A stretch of 64,000 nt of DNA from Mycobacterium sp. E2733 (GTDB lineage Bacteria; Actinomycetota; Actinomycetes; Mycobacteriales; Mycobacteriaceae), in NCBI RefSeq assembly GCF_001667585.1, contig NZ_LZJZ01000109.1:20870-84869 (forward strand). Reading direction: 5' to 3'. Below, in pieces: positions 36,966 to 45,392 of the stretch. Position numbers and translations under genes: made by a program. Under the pieces are notes generated by a model, which was not told the origin of the DNA, ran no database searches, and saw nothing but the letters and a program-made list of their open reading frames with translations. Position 1 is the stretch's first letter; each line of letters starts with the position of its first letter.

Positions 36966-37388
36966 TCAGTCGCTGATATCGAAACCGGCAACGACCTTGG
37001 TCGGGCGCACCCGCACCACCAGTTCGCCGGGCGCGGAGTTGCGGCGGCCGAACTCCTCGGCGCGATCGGCGCCCATATACCTGGCGCCGGTTCGGGTGGC
37101 GACGTCGAGTACGTCGGCCGGGTCCTCACTCACCGTGGCCACGCCCTGCACCTGAACGAACGAATACGGCGGATGGGGATCGTCGACGCAGATCACCACT
37201 CGCGGATCACGTTCCAGGGCACGGCCTTTCGACGTGTTGCGGCCGGTGTTGAACACTAGTTGGTCCCCGTCGACCACGAACCACACCGGGGCGACCAGCG
37301 GCCGGCCGTCTGCGGCGACGTAACCGAGCATCCCGGTGCGGGTGCCGGTCGACAGGAACTCGACGACTCTGTCGGAGAGCTCTGTCAT
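36966..37388 (-). CDS. PPOX-class (FMN/F420-type) split-barrel oxidoreductase
   Basis: A 140-residue pyridoxamine-phosphate-oxidase-like split-barrel protein. The motif 'GRPLVAPVWFVVDGDQLVFNTG' (about residues 28-49; cofactor-binding strands) and 'VQVQGVATVSED' near 80 are typical of mycobacterial PPOX proteins that bind F420 or FMN. The substrate is unknown. Its start is 3 bases from the end of the upstream acyl-CoA dehydrogenase gene, so it is the third gene of that operon. It converges on pks with 15 bases between. Confidence 0.85.
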   Translation of the reverse strand: MTELSDRVVEFLSTGTRTGMLGYVAADGRPLVAPVWFVVDGDQLVFNTGRNTSKGRALERDPRVVICVDDPHPPYSFVQVQGVATVSEDPADVLDVATRTGARYMGADRAEEFGRRNSAPGELVVRVRPTKVVAGFDISD

Positions 37389-37391
37389 TCG

Positions 37392-38498
37392 CTAGAGACG
37401 GACCAAGTCATAGTCGCCGATATGGTCGACGAGATTGTGCAGGTGTTCGCCTGAAGTGCCCAGCGTGTGCTCGATGGCGGTGAGCCGGGCCGCATAGTGG
37501 GCGATCGGATATTCGGCGGTCACACCGATTCCGCCGTGCAGCTGGATCGATTCCTGTGCGATGTGCCTGCCTGAGCGGCCGATCTGCAGCTTGGCGCGCG
37601 AGGCGATCACCGGGTCGAGGTTGCCGTCGGCGATCGACATCGACGCGTAGAGGCTCATGCTGCGCGCCAGTTCCAGCGACACGTACATGTCGGCCGCCCG
37701 CTGGGTGAGCGCCTGGAACTTGTTGAGCGTGACGCCGAACTGCTTGCGGGTCTTCAGGTAATCGGTGGTCAGCCGCAGTGCTTCCTCCATCGCCCCGACC
37801 GCTTCGGCGCACAGCGCCGACTGGATGCGGATGACGGCGTCGCGGATCGCCTGCGATGCGTCCGCCGCTTCGCCCAGGGGTTCGGCCGTGGTGGCGTCCA
37901 AGTCGACCTGCGCGCCGCGTTGTCCGTCGAAGGTCCGGTACGGGTGACGCGTGACCGCACCGGTCTCGACCAGGAACAGGCCGGTGCCGCCGTCCGGCAG
38001 GGCGGCGCTGACCACCAGCGTGTCGGCGCAGTCACCTGCGAGCACCGGATTCTTTCGTCCGCTCAGTGTCCATGAATCGCCTTGCTGCACAGCCTTGGTG
38101 CCCACGTCCGCGCCCGGCTTGCGGTGGCCCGGTTCCAGGTGGGCGAAGGCAAGCAGCCGCTGGCCGGCCGCCACGTCGTCGAGCTGTTCTTTCTGGGCGT
38201 CGGTGCCCAACTCGGCGATCAGCGCGCCCGGCGCCAGCGCGGCGTGCAGGATAGGTTCGGGGGCCAACCGGCGGCCGGCCTCGGCCAGCACGACCATGAT
38301 CTCGATCTGGCCCGCCTCCTCCGGTTCGAAGCCGAGGCCGAGGATTCCGGTGTCGGCGAGCTGGCTCCACACCTCGCGGCTCCAGCCCAGGTCGGAGCCG
38401 ATGACCTTGTTGCGGCTCTCCGGGTCGTAGCTGCGCGAAAGCAGCTCGCGGGTGGTGTCGCGAAGCAGGGTCTGCTCGTCGGTCAACTGAAAGTCCAT
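37392..38498 (-). CDS. Acyl-CoA dehydrogenase (FadE), subunit-like, second gene of operon
   Basis: A 368-residue flavoprotein of the acyl-CoA dehydrogenase family. It begins with the N-terminal helix 'MDFQLTDEQTLLRDTTREL' and ends in the four-helix C-domain ('TRKQFGVTLNKFQALTQRAADM' at about 260-281, 'ESIQLHGGIGVTAEYP' at about 327-342). Paired neighbouring FadE genes in mycobacteria often make alpha2beta2 enzymes that dehydrogenate bulky or steroid acyl-CoAs. The central flavin-contact segment is less conserved than in the partner. The ATG at 38498 is used because the standard ACAD N-terminus begins there; upstream in-frame sequence is coding for the partner in another frame. Seven bases separate it from the partner gene. 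Confidence 0.88.
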   Translation of the reverse strand: MDFQLTDEQTLLRDTTRELLSRSYDPESRNKVIGSDLGWSREVWSQLADTGILGLGFEPEEAGQIEIMVVLAEAGRRLAPEPILHAALAPGALIAELGTDAQKEQLDDVAAGQRLLAFAHLEPGHRKPGADVGTKAVQQGDSWTLSGRKNPVLAGDCADTLVVSAALPDGGTGLFLVETGAVTRHPYRTFDGQRGAQVDLDATTAEPLGEAADASQAIRDAVIRIQSALCAEAVGAMEEALRLTTDYLKTRKQFGVTLNKFQALTQRAADMYVSLELARSMSLYASMSIADGNLDPVIASRAKLQIGRSGRHIAQESIQLHGGIGVTAEYPIAHYAARLTAIEHTLGTSGEHLHNLVDHIGDYDLVRL

Positions 38499-38505
38499 GG
38501 CTGCC

Positions 38506-39666
38506 TCACAATCCCAGAATGGTGGACGCGATGATGTTGCGCTGCACCTCGTTGCTGCCACCGTAGATCGACGTCTTGCGGTAGTTGAGGTAGTGCGGCG
38601 CACTGTGTTGCGCCCAGTCCGGAGACGCAATCTCTTCTCCGTTGGCCGGCAGCGCATCCGGTCCGGCCACCTCGACGAGCAGCTCGGTGGCGATCTGCTG
38701 CAATTGGCTGCCGCGCAATTTGAGCACCGACGAAGCCGGATTGGGCTGCCCGTTCGCTGAGTCGGTGACCACCCGCGACTGCGTGAGTTCCAATGCCAGC
38801 AGCTCATTTTCGGCCTCAGCCAGCCGCGCCGCGAACAGGGGATCTTCGAGCACCCCGGTGGCCGCGGCGTGTTTCTTCACCTCGGCGAGGCGCACCTTGG
38901 TCCGGCCGACACCGGCGATGCCGGTGCGTTCGTTGCCCAGCAGGAATTTGGCGTACGTCCAGCCCTTATTCTCTTCTCCCACAAGTTGATTGGCGGGCAC
39001 CCGGACGTCTTCGAAAAAGATCTCGTTGACCTCGTGGCCGCCGTCGATCGTCTTGATGGGCCGCAGCGTGATGCCCGGCGTCTTCATGTCGAACAGCAGA
39101 AACGAGATGCCGGCCTGACGCTTGGGCGCCTGCGGGTCGGTGCGCACCAGGCAGAAGATCCAGTCCGCGTACTGGCCGAGCGTGGTCCAGGTCTTCTGGC
39201 CGTTGACGACATAGCTGTCGCCGTCCCGCACCGCGGTGGTGCGCAACGACGCCAGGTCCGAACCTGCCTCGGGCTCGGAGAATCCCTGGCACCACCAGAT
39301 GTCGAGGCTGGCCGTCGGCGGCAGGAAGCGTTGTTTGACTTCCTCCGAACCGAATTCGGCGATCACCGGGCCCACCATCTTGGTGTTGAAGTTCAGTGGC
39401 TCCGGGACGCACGCCAGCTGCATTTCGTCGGCCCAGATCTGATGTTGGGTGGGCGTCCAGTCCTTGCCACCCCACTCGACCGGCCAGTTCGGTACGGCCA
39501 GACCGTGCTCGTGCAGGATCTTATGGCTGGTGATGATGTCGTCGCGGTTCACTTCCGCCGAGCCCCGGCGCACCCGCTCGCGCAGCTCCTCCGGAATCTT
39601 GGTGGTGTAGATGGTGCGGAGTTCGTCGCGGAACGCGGCTTCCTCCGGTGTGAGCGCCAGTTGCAC
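38506..39666 (-). CDS. Acyl-CoA dehydrogenase (FadE), first gene of operon
   Basis: A 386-residue acyl-CoA dehydrogenase. The flavin/substrate signature 'WWCQGFSEPEAGSDLASLRT' spans about residues 128-147, and the C-terminal 'YGGSNEVQRNIIA' contributes to the flavin pocket of the neighbouring subunit. The position where many ACADs have the catalytic Glu (YEG) reads YGG, so the catalytic base is elsewhere or comes from another residue. GTG at 39666 has a perfect GGAGGT 4-5 bases upstream, which decides the start. With the next gene it probably forms a heteromeric FadE. A role for the operon in phleic-acid or trehalose-lipid metabolism is possible from location only. Confidence 0.9.
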   Translation of the reverse strand: MQLALTPEEAAFRDELRTIYTTKIPEELRERVRRGSAEVNRDDIITSHKILHEHGLAVPNWPVEWGGKDWTPTQHQIWADEMQLACVPEPLNFNTKMVGPVIAEFGSEEVKQRFLPPTASLDIWWCQGFSEPEAGSDLASLRTTAVRDGDSYVVNGQKTWTTLGQYADWIFCLVRTDPQAPKRQAGISFLLFDMKTPGITLRPIKTIDGGHEVNEIFFEDVRVPANQLVGEENKGWTYAKFLLGNERTGIAGVGRTKVRLAEVKKHAAATGVLEDPLFAARLAEAENELLALELTQSRVVTDSANGQPNPASSVLKLRGSQLQQIATELLVEVAGPDALPANGEEIASPDWAQHSAPHYLNYRKTSIYGGSNEVQRNIIASTILGL

Positions 39667-39861
39667 GGCGACCTCCTGTCGTGTGGGGGTGAACGTGGCT
39701 ACCAGCGTCGGATGGGTGCCCAGTTCTGGTGATGCGTTCTTGGTTCCATCTTGACCCATCCCGTAGAGCGGTTGTGCACAGCCTCGGTTTAGTCCACAGT
39801 CCGGGCCGCGGCGGGGTCGGACGCAGGCCAATCCGGCGGTCGGCACACCTACGGTCGGCGC

Positions 39862-40713
39862 ATGCGAACAGAACTTCCCGCCGAGCGTCTGCAGCGGCGC
39901 CTCGGTGCCGAACCGGACGCCGAGTCCGACGGCGCGGGGTCGACGGCGCCCGCGGAACCGGTCGACGAGGACCAGAATTCGCTGCTGCCGCGGTGGCTAC
40001 CGGAGGCGTCACCGGATCGGGGTTGGATGGCCAGGTTGAGGGCCGACCCGGGGCGTGCCGGTGCCGTCGGGTTGGCGATCGTGGCCGCCCTGGCCGTCCT
40101 GGTCACGGTGTTCACACTGCTGCGCGACCGGCCGGCGCCGGTGATGTCGGCCAAACTGCCTCCGGTCGAGAGGGCGTCGACGGCGGGCCCCAAGCCGTCG
40201 GCTAGCCCCAGCGCCGGGCCCGATCGGCCGGTGGTGGTGAGCGTGGTCGGCCTGGTCCATAGCCCCGGGCTGATCACCCTGGCGCCCGGGGCGCGCGTCG
40301 CCGATGCGCTGCAGGCCGCGGGTGGCGCGGTGAACGGGGCGGACACCGTCGGGCTGAACATGGCGCGTCCGATCGGCGACGGCGAGCAAATCGTCGTCGG
40401 GCTCGCTCCCGTCCCCGGGCGGCCCGCGGCGTTGGGCAGCTCGGTGGCCTCCGGTTCGACACCGACGTCGAAGCCACCGCCACCGCGGACCGGTGCAGGC
40501 CCGGTCAAGCAGAAGGCGGGTGAGGTGCTCGACCTCAACACCGCGACCGTGGAGGAGTTGGATTCCCTGCCCGGCGTCGGGCCGGTCACGGCCGCCGCGA
40601 TCGTGGCCTGGCGGCAGGCCAATGGCAAATTCACCAGCGTTGACCAGCTCGCCGACGTCGACGGCATCGGGCCGGCGCGATTGGAGAAGTTGCGCGCCCT
40701 GGTTCGTGTCTGA
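39862..40713 (+). CDS. comEA: ComEA-like DNA-binding helix-hairpin-helix protein
   Basis: A 283-residue membrane-anchored protein. It has a cytosolic N-tail, one transmembrane helix (about residues 68-87), a Pro/Ser-rich linker, an SLBB-like domain ('VSVVGLVHSPGLITLAPGARVADAL'; residues about 125-150), a second linker, and a C-terminal double helix-hairpin-helix ('LNTATVEELDSLPGVGPVTA' at about 225-244, 'DVDGIGPARLEKL' at about 266-278). In competent bacteria ComEA binds incoming DNA outside the membrane and passes it to ComEC. Natural competence is not established in mycobacteria. comEC follows after 5 bases. Matches Rv2415c. Confidence 0.92.
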   Translation: MRTELPAERLQRRLGAEPDAESDGAGSTAPAEPVDEDQNSLLPRWLPEASPDRGWMARLRADPGRAGAVGLAIVAALAVLVTVFTLLRDRPAPVMSAKLPPVERASTAGPKPSASPSAGPDRPVVVSVVGLVHSPGLITLAPGARVADALQAAGGAVNGADTVGLNMARPIGDGEQIVVGLAPVPGRPAALGSSVASGSTPTSKPPPPRTGAGPVKQKAGEVLDLNTATVEELDSLPGVGPVTAAAIVAWRQANGKFTSVDQLADVDGIGPARLEKLRALVRV

Positions 40714-40718
40714 CACCG

Positions 40719-42308
40719 GTGCGGGAATCCGACCTCGTCGAATCCGGCGCGGCGCGCGTCGATGCGCGCCTGGTGCCGGCCGCGCTCGCCTGCTGGGTGG
40801 TGACCGCCGCCGGGATCTGGTGGCCGATCGGCCGGGTGGTCGCGGCGGGCTGTCTCGCGTTGGTTGCCGCCGGCGCGCTGGCGTGGCGCGCCGCCCGCCG
40901 GAGGGGCGACACCGGGCGGCTGTGTGCCGTCAGCGCCGGGCTGGTCGCGGTTGGCGTCACCGGCGCGGGGTTCGGCTTCGCGGTCGCGATGCGCGCCGAA
41001 GCGGTCGATCGCCACCCGATCACCGCGGCATTCGGCACCACCGCCCCGGTGACCGCCACCCCCACCGAGAGCCCGGTGTCGTTGGGTCGGGGCCGGCTTA
41101 TGTTTCGCGCCACAATGCAGCGCCTGCGCGACGCGCAGATCTCGGGCCGGGTGGTCGTTTTCGCGCGCGCCGCAGACTTCGAGTCGGACAGCAATGGACT
41201 GATGGTGGGCCGGCCGCTGCGGTTCACCGCGCGGGTCAGCCGCCCGAGCCGCCGGGACCTCACCGTCGCGGTGCTCAACGCGTCGGGCCGCCCGGCCCTG
41301 GGCACCGCCGGCGCCGTGCAGCGGGCGGCCCACGCGGTACGGGGCCGATTCGTCGCCACCGTTCGCGGCGCGTTGCCCGTCGAACAGGCGGCGATGCTGC
41401 CCGCCCTGGTCTTGGGTGACACGTCGGCGGTCACCGCCGAGACCGACCGGGACTTTCGCGCGGCAGGGATGACGCACCTGATGGCGGTGTCGGGCGCCAA
41501 CGTGACCATCGTGTGCGCGGCGGTGCTGTTCTCGGCGCGCCTGATCGGTCCGCGGGCGGCCGTCGTCCTCGCCGCCGTGACGCTGATCGCGTTCGTCGTC
41601 GTCGTGGAACCGACGGCGAGCGTGCTGCGGGCCGCCGTGATGGGGGCCATCGGGCTGGCGGGGTTGCTGTCCTCGCGGCGGCGGCAAGCCATCCCCGCGC
41701 TCTGCGCCACGGTGCTGGTCTTGCTGGCGCTGGCCCCACAGCTGGCCGTCGACGTGGGCTTTGCGCTGTCGGCGGTCGCGACAACCGCGTTGGTCGTCAT
41801 CGCGCCGGTCTGGTCGCGCCGCCTGGCGGGCAAAGGTTGCCCCAAGCCGCTGGCCGACGCGCTGGCGATCGCCGCGGCCGCGCATGTGGTGACCGCCCCG
41901 CTGGTGGCCGGGATCTCCGGGCGGGTCAGCCTGGTGGCGGTATGCGCCAACCTCGCGGCGGCACCGGTCATCGCGCCGATCACCGTGCTCGGCAGCGCGG
42001 CGGCCGTGCTTAGCGTGCTGTGGCCATCCGGCGCACAGGTATTGGTTCGTTTCACCAGCCCCGAGCTGTGGTGGGTGGTGCGGGTGGCGCAGTGGTCGGC
42101 CGACGCGCCCGCGGCGACCCTGCCCGTTCCGTCCGGGGTGGCCGGAGTGCTGCTGGTCGCCGGCGTGACCGCGCTGATCGCCGTGGTGGTCACGAGGCTG
42201 CGCGGCCGGCGCTGGTTTCGCGCCGCGGTGGGGTTGGGCGGGTTCACGGCTGCCCTCTGCGCGCTGGCTTGGTGGTTGTCGGAGCTGGTGGATCCAGGAG
42301 CGGCGTAG
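40719..42308 (+). CDS. comEC: ComEC/Rec2-family membrane channel protein lacking the C-terminal hydrolase domain
   Basis: A 529-residue polytopic membrane protein. Three N-terminal helices come first, then a periplasmic OB-like region (about 110-215), then the competence domain with about seven helices. The typical 'GDTSAVTAETDRDFRAAGMTHLMAVSG' region is at about residues 230-256. The C-terminal metallo-beta-lactamase domain of full ComEC proteins (about 750 residues) is absent. The M. tuberculosis equivalent (Rv2414c) is similarly short, so this is a lineage feature, not a local truncation. Start is GTG at 40719, five bases after comEA. Confidence 0.9.
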   Translation: MRESDLVESGAARVDARLVPAALACWVVTAAGIWWPIGRVVAAGCLALVAAGALAWRAARRRGDTGRLCAVSAGLVAVGVTGAGFGFAVAMRAEAVDRHPITAAFGTTAPVTATPTESPVSLGRGRLMFRATMQRLRDAQISGRVVVFARAADFESDSNGLMVGRPLRFTARVSRPSRRDLTVAVLNASGRPALGTAGAVQRAAHAVRGRFVATVRGALPVEQAAMLPALVLGDTSAVTAETDRDFRAAGMTHLMAVSGANVTIVCAAVLFSARLIGPRAAVVLAAVTLIAFVVVVEPTASVLRAAVMGAIGLAGLLSSRRRQAIPALCATVLVLLALAPQLAVDVGFALSAVATTALVVIAPVWSRRLAGKGCPKPLADALAIAAAAHVVTAPLVAGISGRVSLVAVCANLAAAPVIAPITVLGSAAAVLSVLWPSGAQVLVRFTSPELWWVVRVAQWSADAPAATLPVPSGVAGVLLVAGVTALIAVVVTRLRGRRWFRAAVGLGGFTAALCALAWWLSELVDPGAA

Positions 42309-42334
42309 TCGGTCCGTCGTGACACCATCGTGGG

Positions 42335-43303
42335 GTGAACGAGGTTTCGCCGTTGCACCTGGTCTTGGGTGACGAGGAGTTGCTGGTCGAGCGGGCGGTG
42401 GCCGACGTGTTGCGGTCGGCGCGCAAGCGGGCCGGGATCGACGACGTTCCGGTCAGCCGGATGCGGGCGGGCGACGTCAGCACCTACGAGCTCGCCGAGT
42501 TGCTGAGTCCGTCGCTCTTCGGTGACGAGCGCATCGTCGTGCTGGAGGCCGCCGGCGAAGCGGGCAAGGAAGCGGCCGGGGTGATCGCCTCCGCCGCCGC
42601 CGACGTTCCGCTGGGCACCATGCTGGTGGTCGTGCATTCGGGCGGCGGGCGGGCCAAGGCGCTGGCCACCGAGTTGCAGTCACTGGGCGCCATCGTCCAT
42701 CCGTGCGCGCGGATCACCAAGCCCAGCGAACGAATTGACTTCGTCCGCAAAGAGTTTCGTGCGCTGCGGGTCAAAGTCGACGAGGACACCGTGACCGCCA
42801 TGCTGGACGCGGTCGGCTCCGACGTGCGGGAGCTGGCGGCCGCCTGTTCGCAGCTGGTCGCCGACACCGGCGGCGTCGTCGATGCCGCCGCGGTGCGCCG
42901 CTACCACAGCGGCAAAGCCGAGGTGAAGGGTTTCGACATCGCGGACAAGGCGGTGGCCGGCGACGTCGCGGGAGCGGCGGAGGCGCTGCGGTGGGCGATG
43001 ATGCGCGGCGAGCCGCTGGTGGTGCTCGCCGACGCGCTGGCCGAAGCGGTCCACACGATCGGGCGGGTCGCGCCGCTGTCCGGCGATCCGTATCGGCTGG
43101 CGTCGCAATTGGGCATGCCGCCGTGGCGGGTGCAGAAGGCCCAAAAGCAGGCGCGGTATTGGTCGCGCGACAGTGTTGCGGCCGCGATGAAGGTGGTGGC
43201 GGCGCTCAACGCCAACGTCAAAGGAGCCGTGGCGGACGCCGACTACGCGCTGGAAGCGGCGGTCAGGAAGGTGGCGGAGCTGGCCGCGAACCGGAACCGA
43301 TGA
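42335..43303 (+). CDS. holA: DNA polymerase III delta subunit
   Basis: A 322-residue clamp-loader subunit that opens the beta sliding clamp. The N-terminal 'LHLVLGDEELLVERAVADVL' (residues about 6-25) is the degenerate AAA+ start typical of HolA. A central helical lid and C-terminal collar ('PPWRVQKAQKQARYWS' at about 264-279) follow. The comEC-holA-rpsT neighbourhood is conserved in many actinobacteria. The start is GTG at 42335. Converges on rpsT with 9 bases between stops. Matches Rv2413c. Confidence 0.93.
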   Translation: MNEVSPLHLVLGDEELLVERAVADVLRSARKRAGIDDVPVSRMRAGDVSTYELAELLSPSLFGDERIVVLEAAGEAGKEAAGVIASAAADVPLGTMLVVVHSGGGRAKALATELQSLGAIVHPCARITKPSERIDFVRKEFRALRVKVDEDTVTAMLDAVGSDVRELAAACSQLVADTGGVVDAAAVRRYHSGKAEVKGFDIADKAVAGDVAGAAEALRWAMMRGEPLVVLADALAEAVHTIGRVAPLSGDPYRLASQLGMPPWRVQKAQKQARYWSRDSVAAAMKVVAALNANVKGAVADADYALEAAVRKVAELAANRNR

Positions 43304-43312
43304 GCGGGCGGC

Positions 43313-43573
43313 TCAGATCTTGTTGAATGCGCGCGCCAGGGCCGACTTCTTGTTGGCCGCCTGATTCTTGTGGATCACGCCCTTGCTGGCCGCTTTGTCC
43401 AGCTTGCGGGTGGTCGCCGCCAGCAGCTCGGTGGCCTTCTCTTTGTCGCCGGCGTGGGCGGCCTCACGGAACGCGCGGACGGCGGTGCGAAGCGACGACT
43501 TCACCGACTTGTTGCGCAGTCGAGCGCGCTCGTTGGTGCGATTGCGCTTCTGCTGCGACTTGATGTTGGCCAC
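43313..43573 (-). CDS. rpsT: 30S ribosomal protein S20
   Basis: An 86-residue, Lys/Arg-rich, all-helical protein with the S20 N-terminus MANIKSQQKRNRTNERARLR. It binds 16S rRNA early in 30S assembly. Start is GTG at 43573, with GAAGGAA about 9 bases upstream on the minus strand. It is the only backbone gene on the minus strand between comEA and the RNase Z-like gene. Confidence 0.97.
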   Translation of the reverse strand: MANIKSQQKRNRTNERARLRNKSVKSSLRTAVRAFREAAHAGDKEKATELLAATTRKLDKAASKGVIHKNQAANKKSALARAFNKI

Positions 43574-43718
43574 GCTTGAATTCCTTCTCCGCTTCGACGT
43601 TTGTTGGGGGCGCCGGATATCACCACAGCGACTGCCCAGGTTATCAGTCGGTTACGTTTTCTCCCAAAACGGGAACCCGTGGCCTGCTATAACGTCAATT
43701 TGAGGCAGCATCTGACAC
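43574..43718. promoter_or_regulatory. Divergent promoter region between rpsT and the ATP-grasp operon
   Basis: 145 bases carry both promoters. On the plus strand a TATAAC/TAACGT box (43688-43695) fits the mycobacterial -10 and lies about 24 bases before the GTG at 43719. No hairpin or operator stands out. Confidence 0.4.
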
Positions 43719-45392
43719 GTGAGTCTTCCGAGCCAGCTCGAGGAAACCGGGCGGGGGGTGCGCACCGCGCGTGCCGAGCGCATTTTCGGCGGCTACAACA
43801 CGTCGTCAGATGTCTATTCGATGGCATTCGACGAGATGTTCGATGCCCACGGCACGGTCCGGGCGCCCTATAAGAGCATCTACGCCGAGCTCGCGCCGTC
43901 GGATGCCTCGGACCTGAAGGCCCGCGCCGAAGCGCTGGGGCGCGCGTTCATCGACCAGGGCATCACGTTCTCGCTGTCGGGTCAGGAGCGGCCTTTTCCG
44001 CTCGACCTGGTTCCGCGGGTGATCTCGGCCGCCGAGTGGAGCCGGTTGGAGCGCGGCATCATCCAGCGCGTCAAGGCGCTCGAGCTGTATCTCGACGACA
44101 TCTACGGCGACCAGGAGATCCTGAACGACGACATCATCCCGCGCCGCCTGATCACATCCTGCGAGCATTTCCACCGGCAGGCGGTGGGCATCGTCCCGCC
44201 CAACGGCGTTCGCATCCACGTCGCGGGAATCGACCTGATCCGCGACGAGAAGGGCAACTTCCGCGTCCTCGAAGACAACCTGCGCTCGCCCTCCGGGGTG
44301 TCGTATGTCATGGAGAACCGGCGGACAATGGCGCGGGTTTTCCCGAATCTGTTCGCCACCCACCGGGTTCGTGCGGTCGACGACTACGCGTCGCATCTGC
44401 TGCGCGCCTTGCGCAATTCTGCGGCCACCAACGAGGCCGACCCGACCGTGGTGGTGCTCACTCCCGGCGTGTACAACTCGGCCTACTTCGAGCACTCGCT
44501 GCTGGCCCGCCAGATGGGCGTCGAGCTGGTCGAGGGCCGCGACCTGTTCTGCCGGGACAACCAGGTCTACATGCGCACCACGGAGGGGGAGGTGCAGGTC
44601 GACGTCATCTACCGGCGCATCGACGACGCCTTCCTGGACCCGCTGCAGTTCCGTGCCGACTCTGTCCTGGGGGTGGCCGGCCTGGTCAACGCCGCCCGCG
44701 CCGGCAACGTCGTCGTCTCCAGCGCCATCGGCAACGGTGTGGGCGACGACAAGCTCGTCTACACCTATGTGCCGACGATGATCGAGTACTACCTCGGGGA
44801 GAAGCCGCTGCTGGCCAACGTCGAGACGTACCGGTGCTGGCTCGATGACGAACGCGAAGAGGTGCTGGACCGGATCGACGAATTGGTGCTCAAGCCGGTC
44901 GAGGGGTCCGGCGGTTACGGCATAGTGTTCGGGCCGGAAGCCTCCGAGAAAGAGTTGGCCGCCGTCGCCAAGAAGGTTCGCGACGATCCGCGCAGCTGGA
45001 TCGCCCAGCCGATGATGGAACTGTCGACCGTCCCGACGCAGATCGGGAACACCCTCGCGCCCCGGTATGTCGACCTGCGGCCGTTTGCGGTCAACGACGG
45101 CGACGACGTCTGGGTGTTGCCCGGCGGCCTCACCCGGGTGGCCCTGGTCGAGGGCTCGCGAGTGGTCAACTCGAGCCAGGGCGGTGGCTCGAAGGACACC
45201 TGGGTGCTGGCGTCGCGGACCTCGGCCGGCGACCATGAGCTCGGCGCCGCGGAAGTCGTGCGCTCGCTGCCGGACTCCATGTCCGACCCGGTGCTGGACG
45301 GCGCGCAGCGTTTCGCGCAGACCCAGACGCAACCCACGGAATCACCCCAGGAACAGCAGCTCCAGCAACAACAGCGGCGGGCGAAGCGCTGA
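43719..45392 (+). CDS. Circularly permuted ATP-grasp protein (DUF404/DUF407)
   Basis: A 557-residue cytosolic protein of the circularly permuted ATP-grasp family. The ATP/Mg segment 'FRVLEDNLRSPSGVSYVMENR' lies around residues 180-200 and 'LVLKPVEGSGGYGIVFG' around 388-404. These proteins are predicted amide-bond ligases. Genome analyses link them with an alpha-E protein and a transglutaminase-like protein, which follow here in the same order, suggesting synthesis or trimming of a small peptide or amide. The Gln-rich C-tail (residues 535-557) looks disordered. The stop overlaps the next start (TGATG). Matches Rv2411c; no substrate is known to me. Confidence 0.9.
   Translation: MSLPSQLEETGRGVRTARAERIFGGYNTSSDVYSMAFDEMFDAHGTVRAPYKSIYAELAPSDASDLKARAEALGRAFIDQGITFSLSGQERPFPLDLVPRVISAAEWSRLERGIIQRVKALELYLDDIYGDQEILNDDIIPRRLITSCEHFHRQAVGIVPPNGVRIHVAGIDLIRDEKGNFRVLEDNLRSPSGVSYVMENRRTMARVFPNLFATHRVRAVDDYASHLLRALRNSAATNEADPTVVVLTPGVYNSAYFEHSLLARQMGVELVEGRDLFCRDNQVYMRTTEGEVQVDVIYRRIDDAFLDPLQFRADSVLGVAGLVNAARAGNVVVSSAIGNGVGDDKLVYTYVPTMIEYYLGEKPLLANVETYRCWLDDEREEVLDRIDELVLKPVEGSGGYGIVFGPEASEKELAAVAKKVRDDPRSWIAQPMMELSTVPTQIGNTLAPRYVDLRPFAVNDGDDVWVLPGGLTRVALVEGSRVVNSSQGGGSKDTWVLASRTSAGDHELGAAEVVRSLPDSMSDPVLDGAQRFAQTQTQPTESPQEQQLQQQQRRAKR

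Noticed and set aside
39849..42637. Two long minus-strand frames opposite comEA/comEC
   Set aside because: Low-complexity Arg/Ala/Thr translations typical of antisense high-GC DNA.
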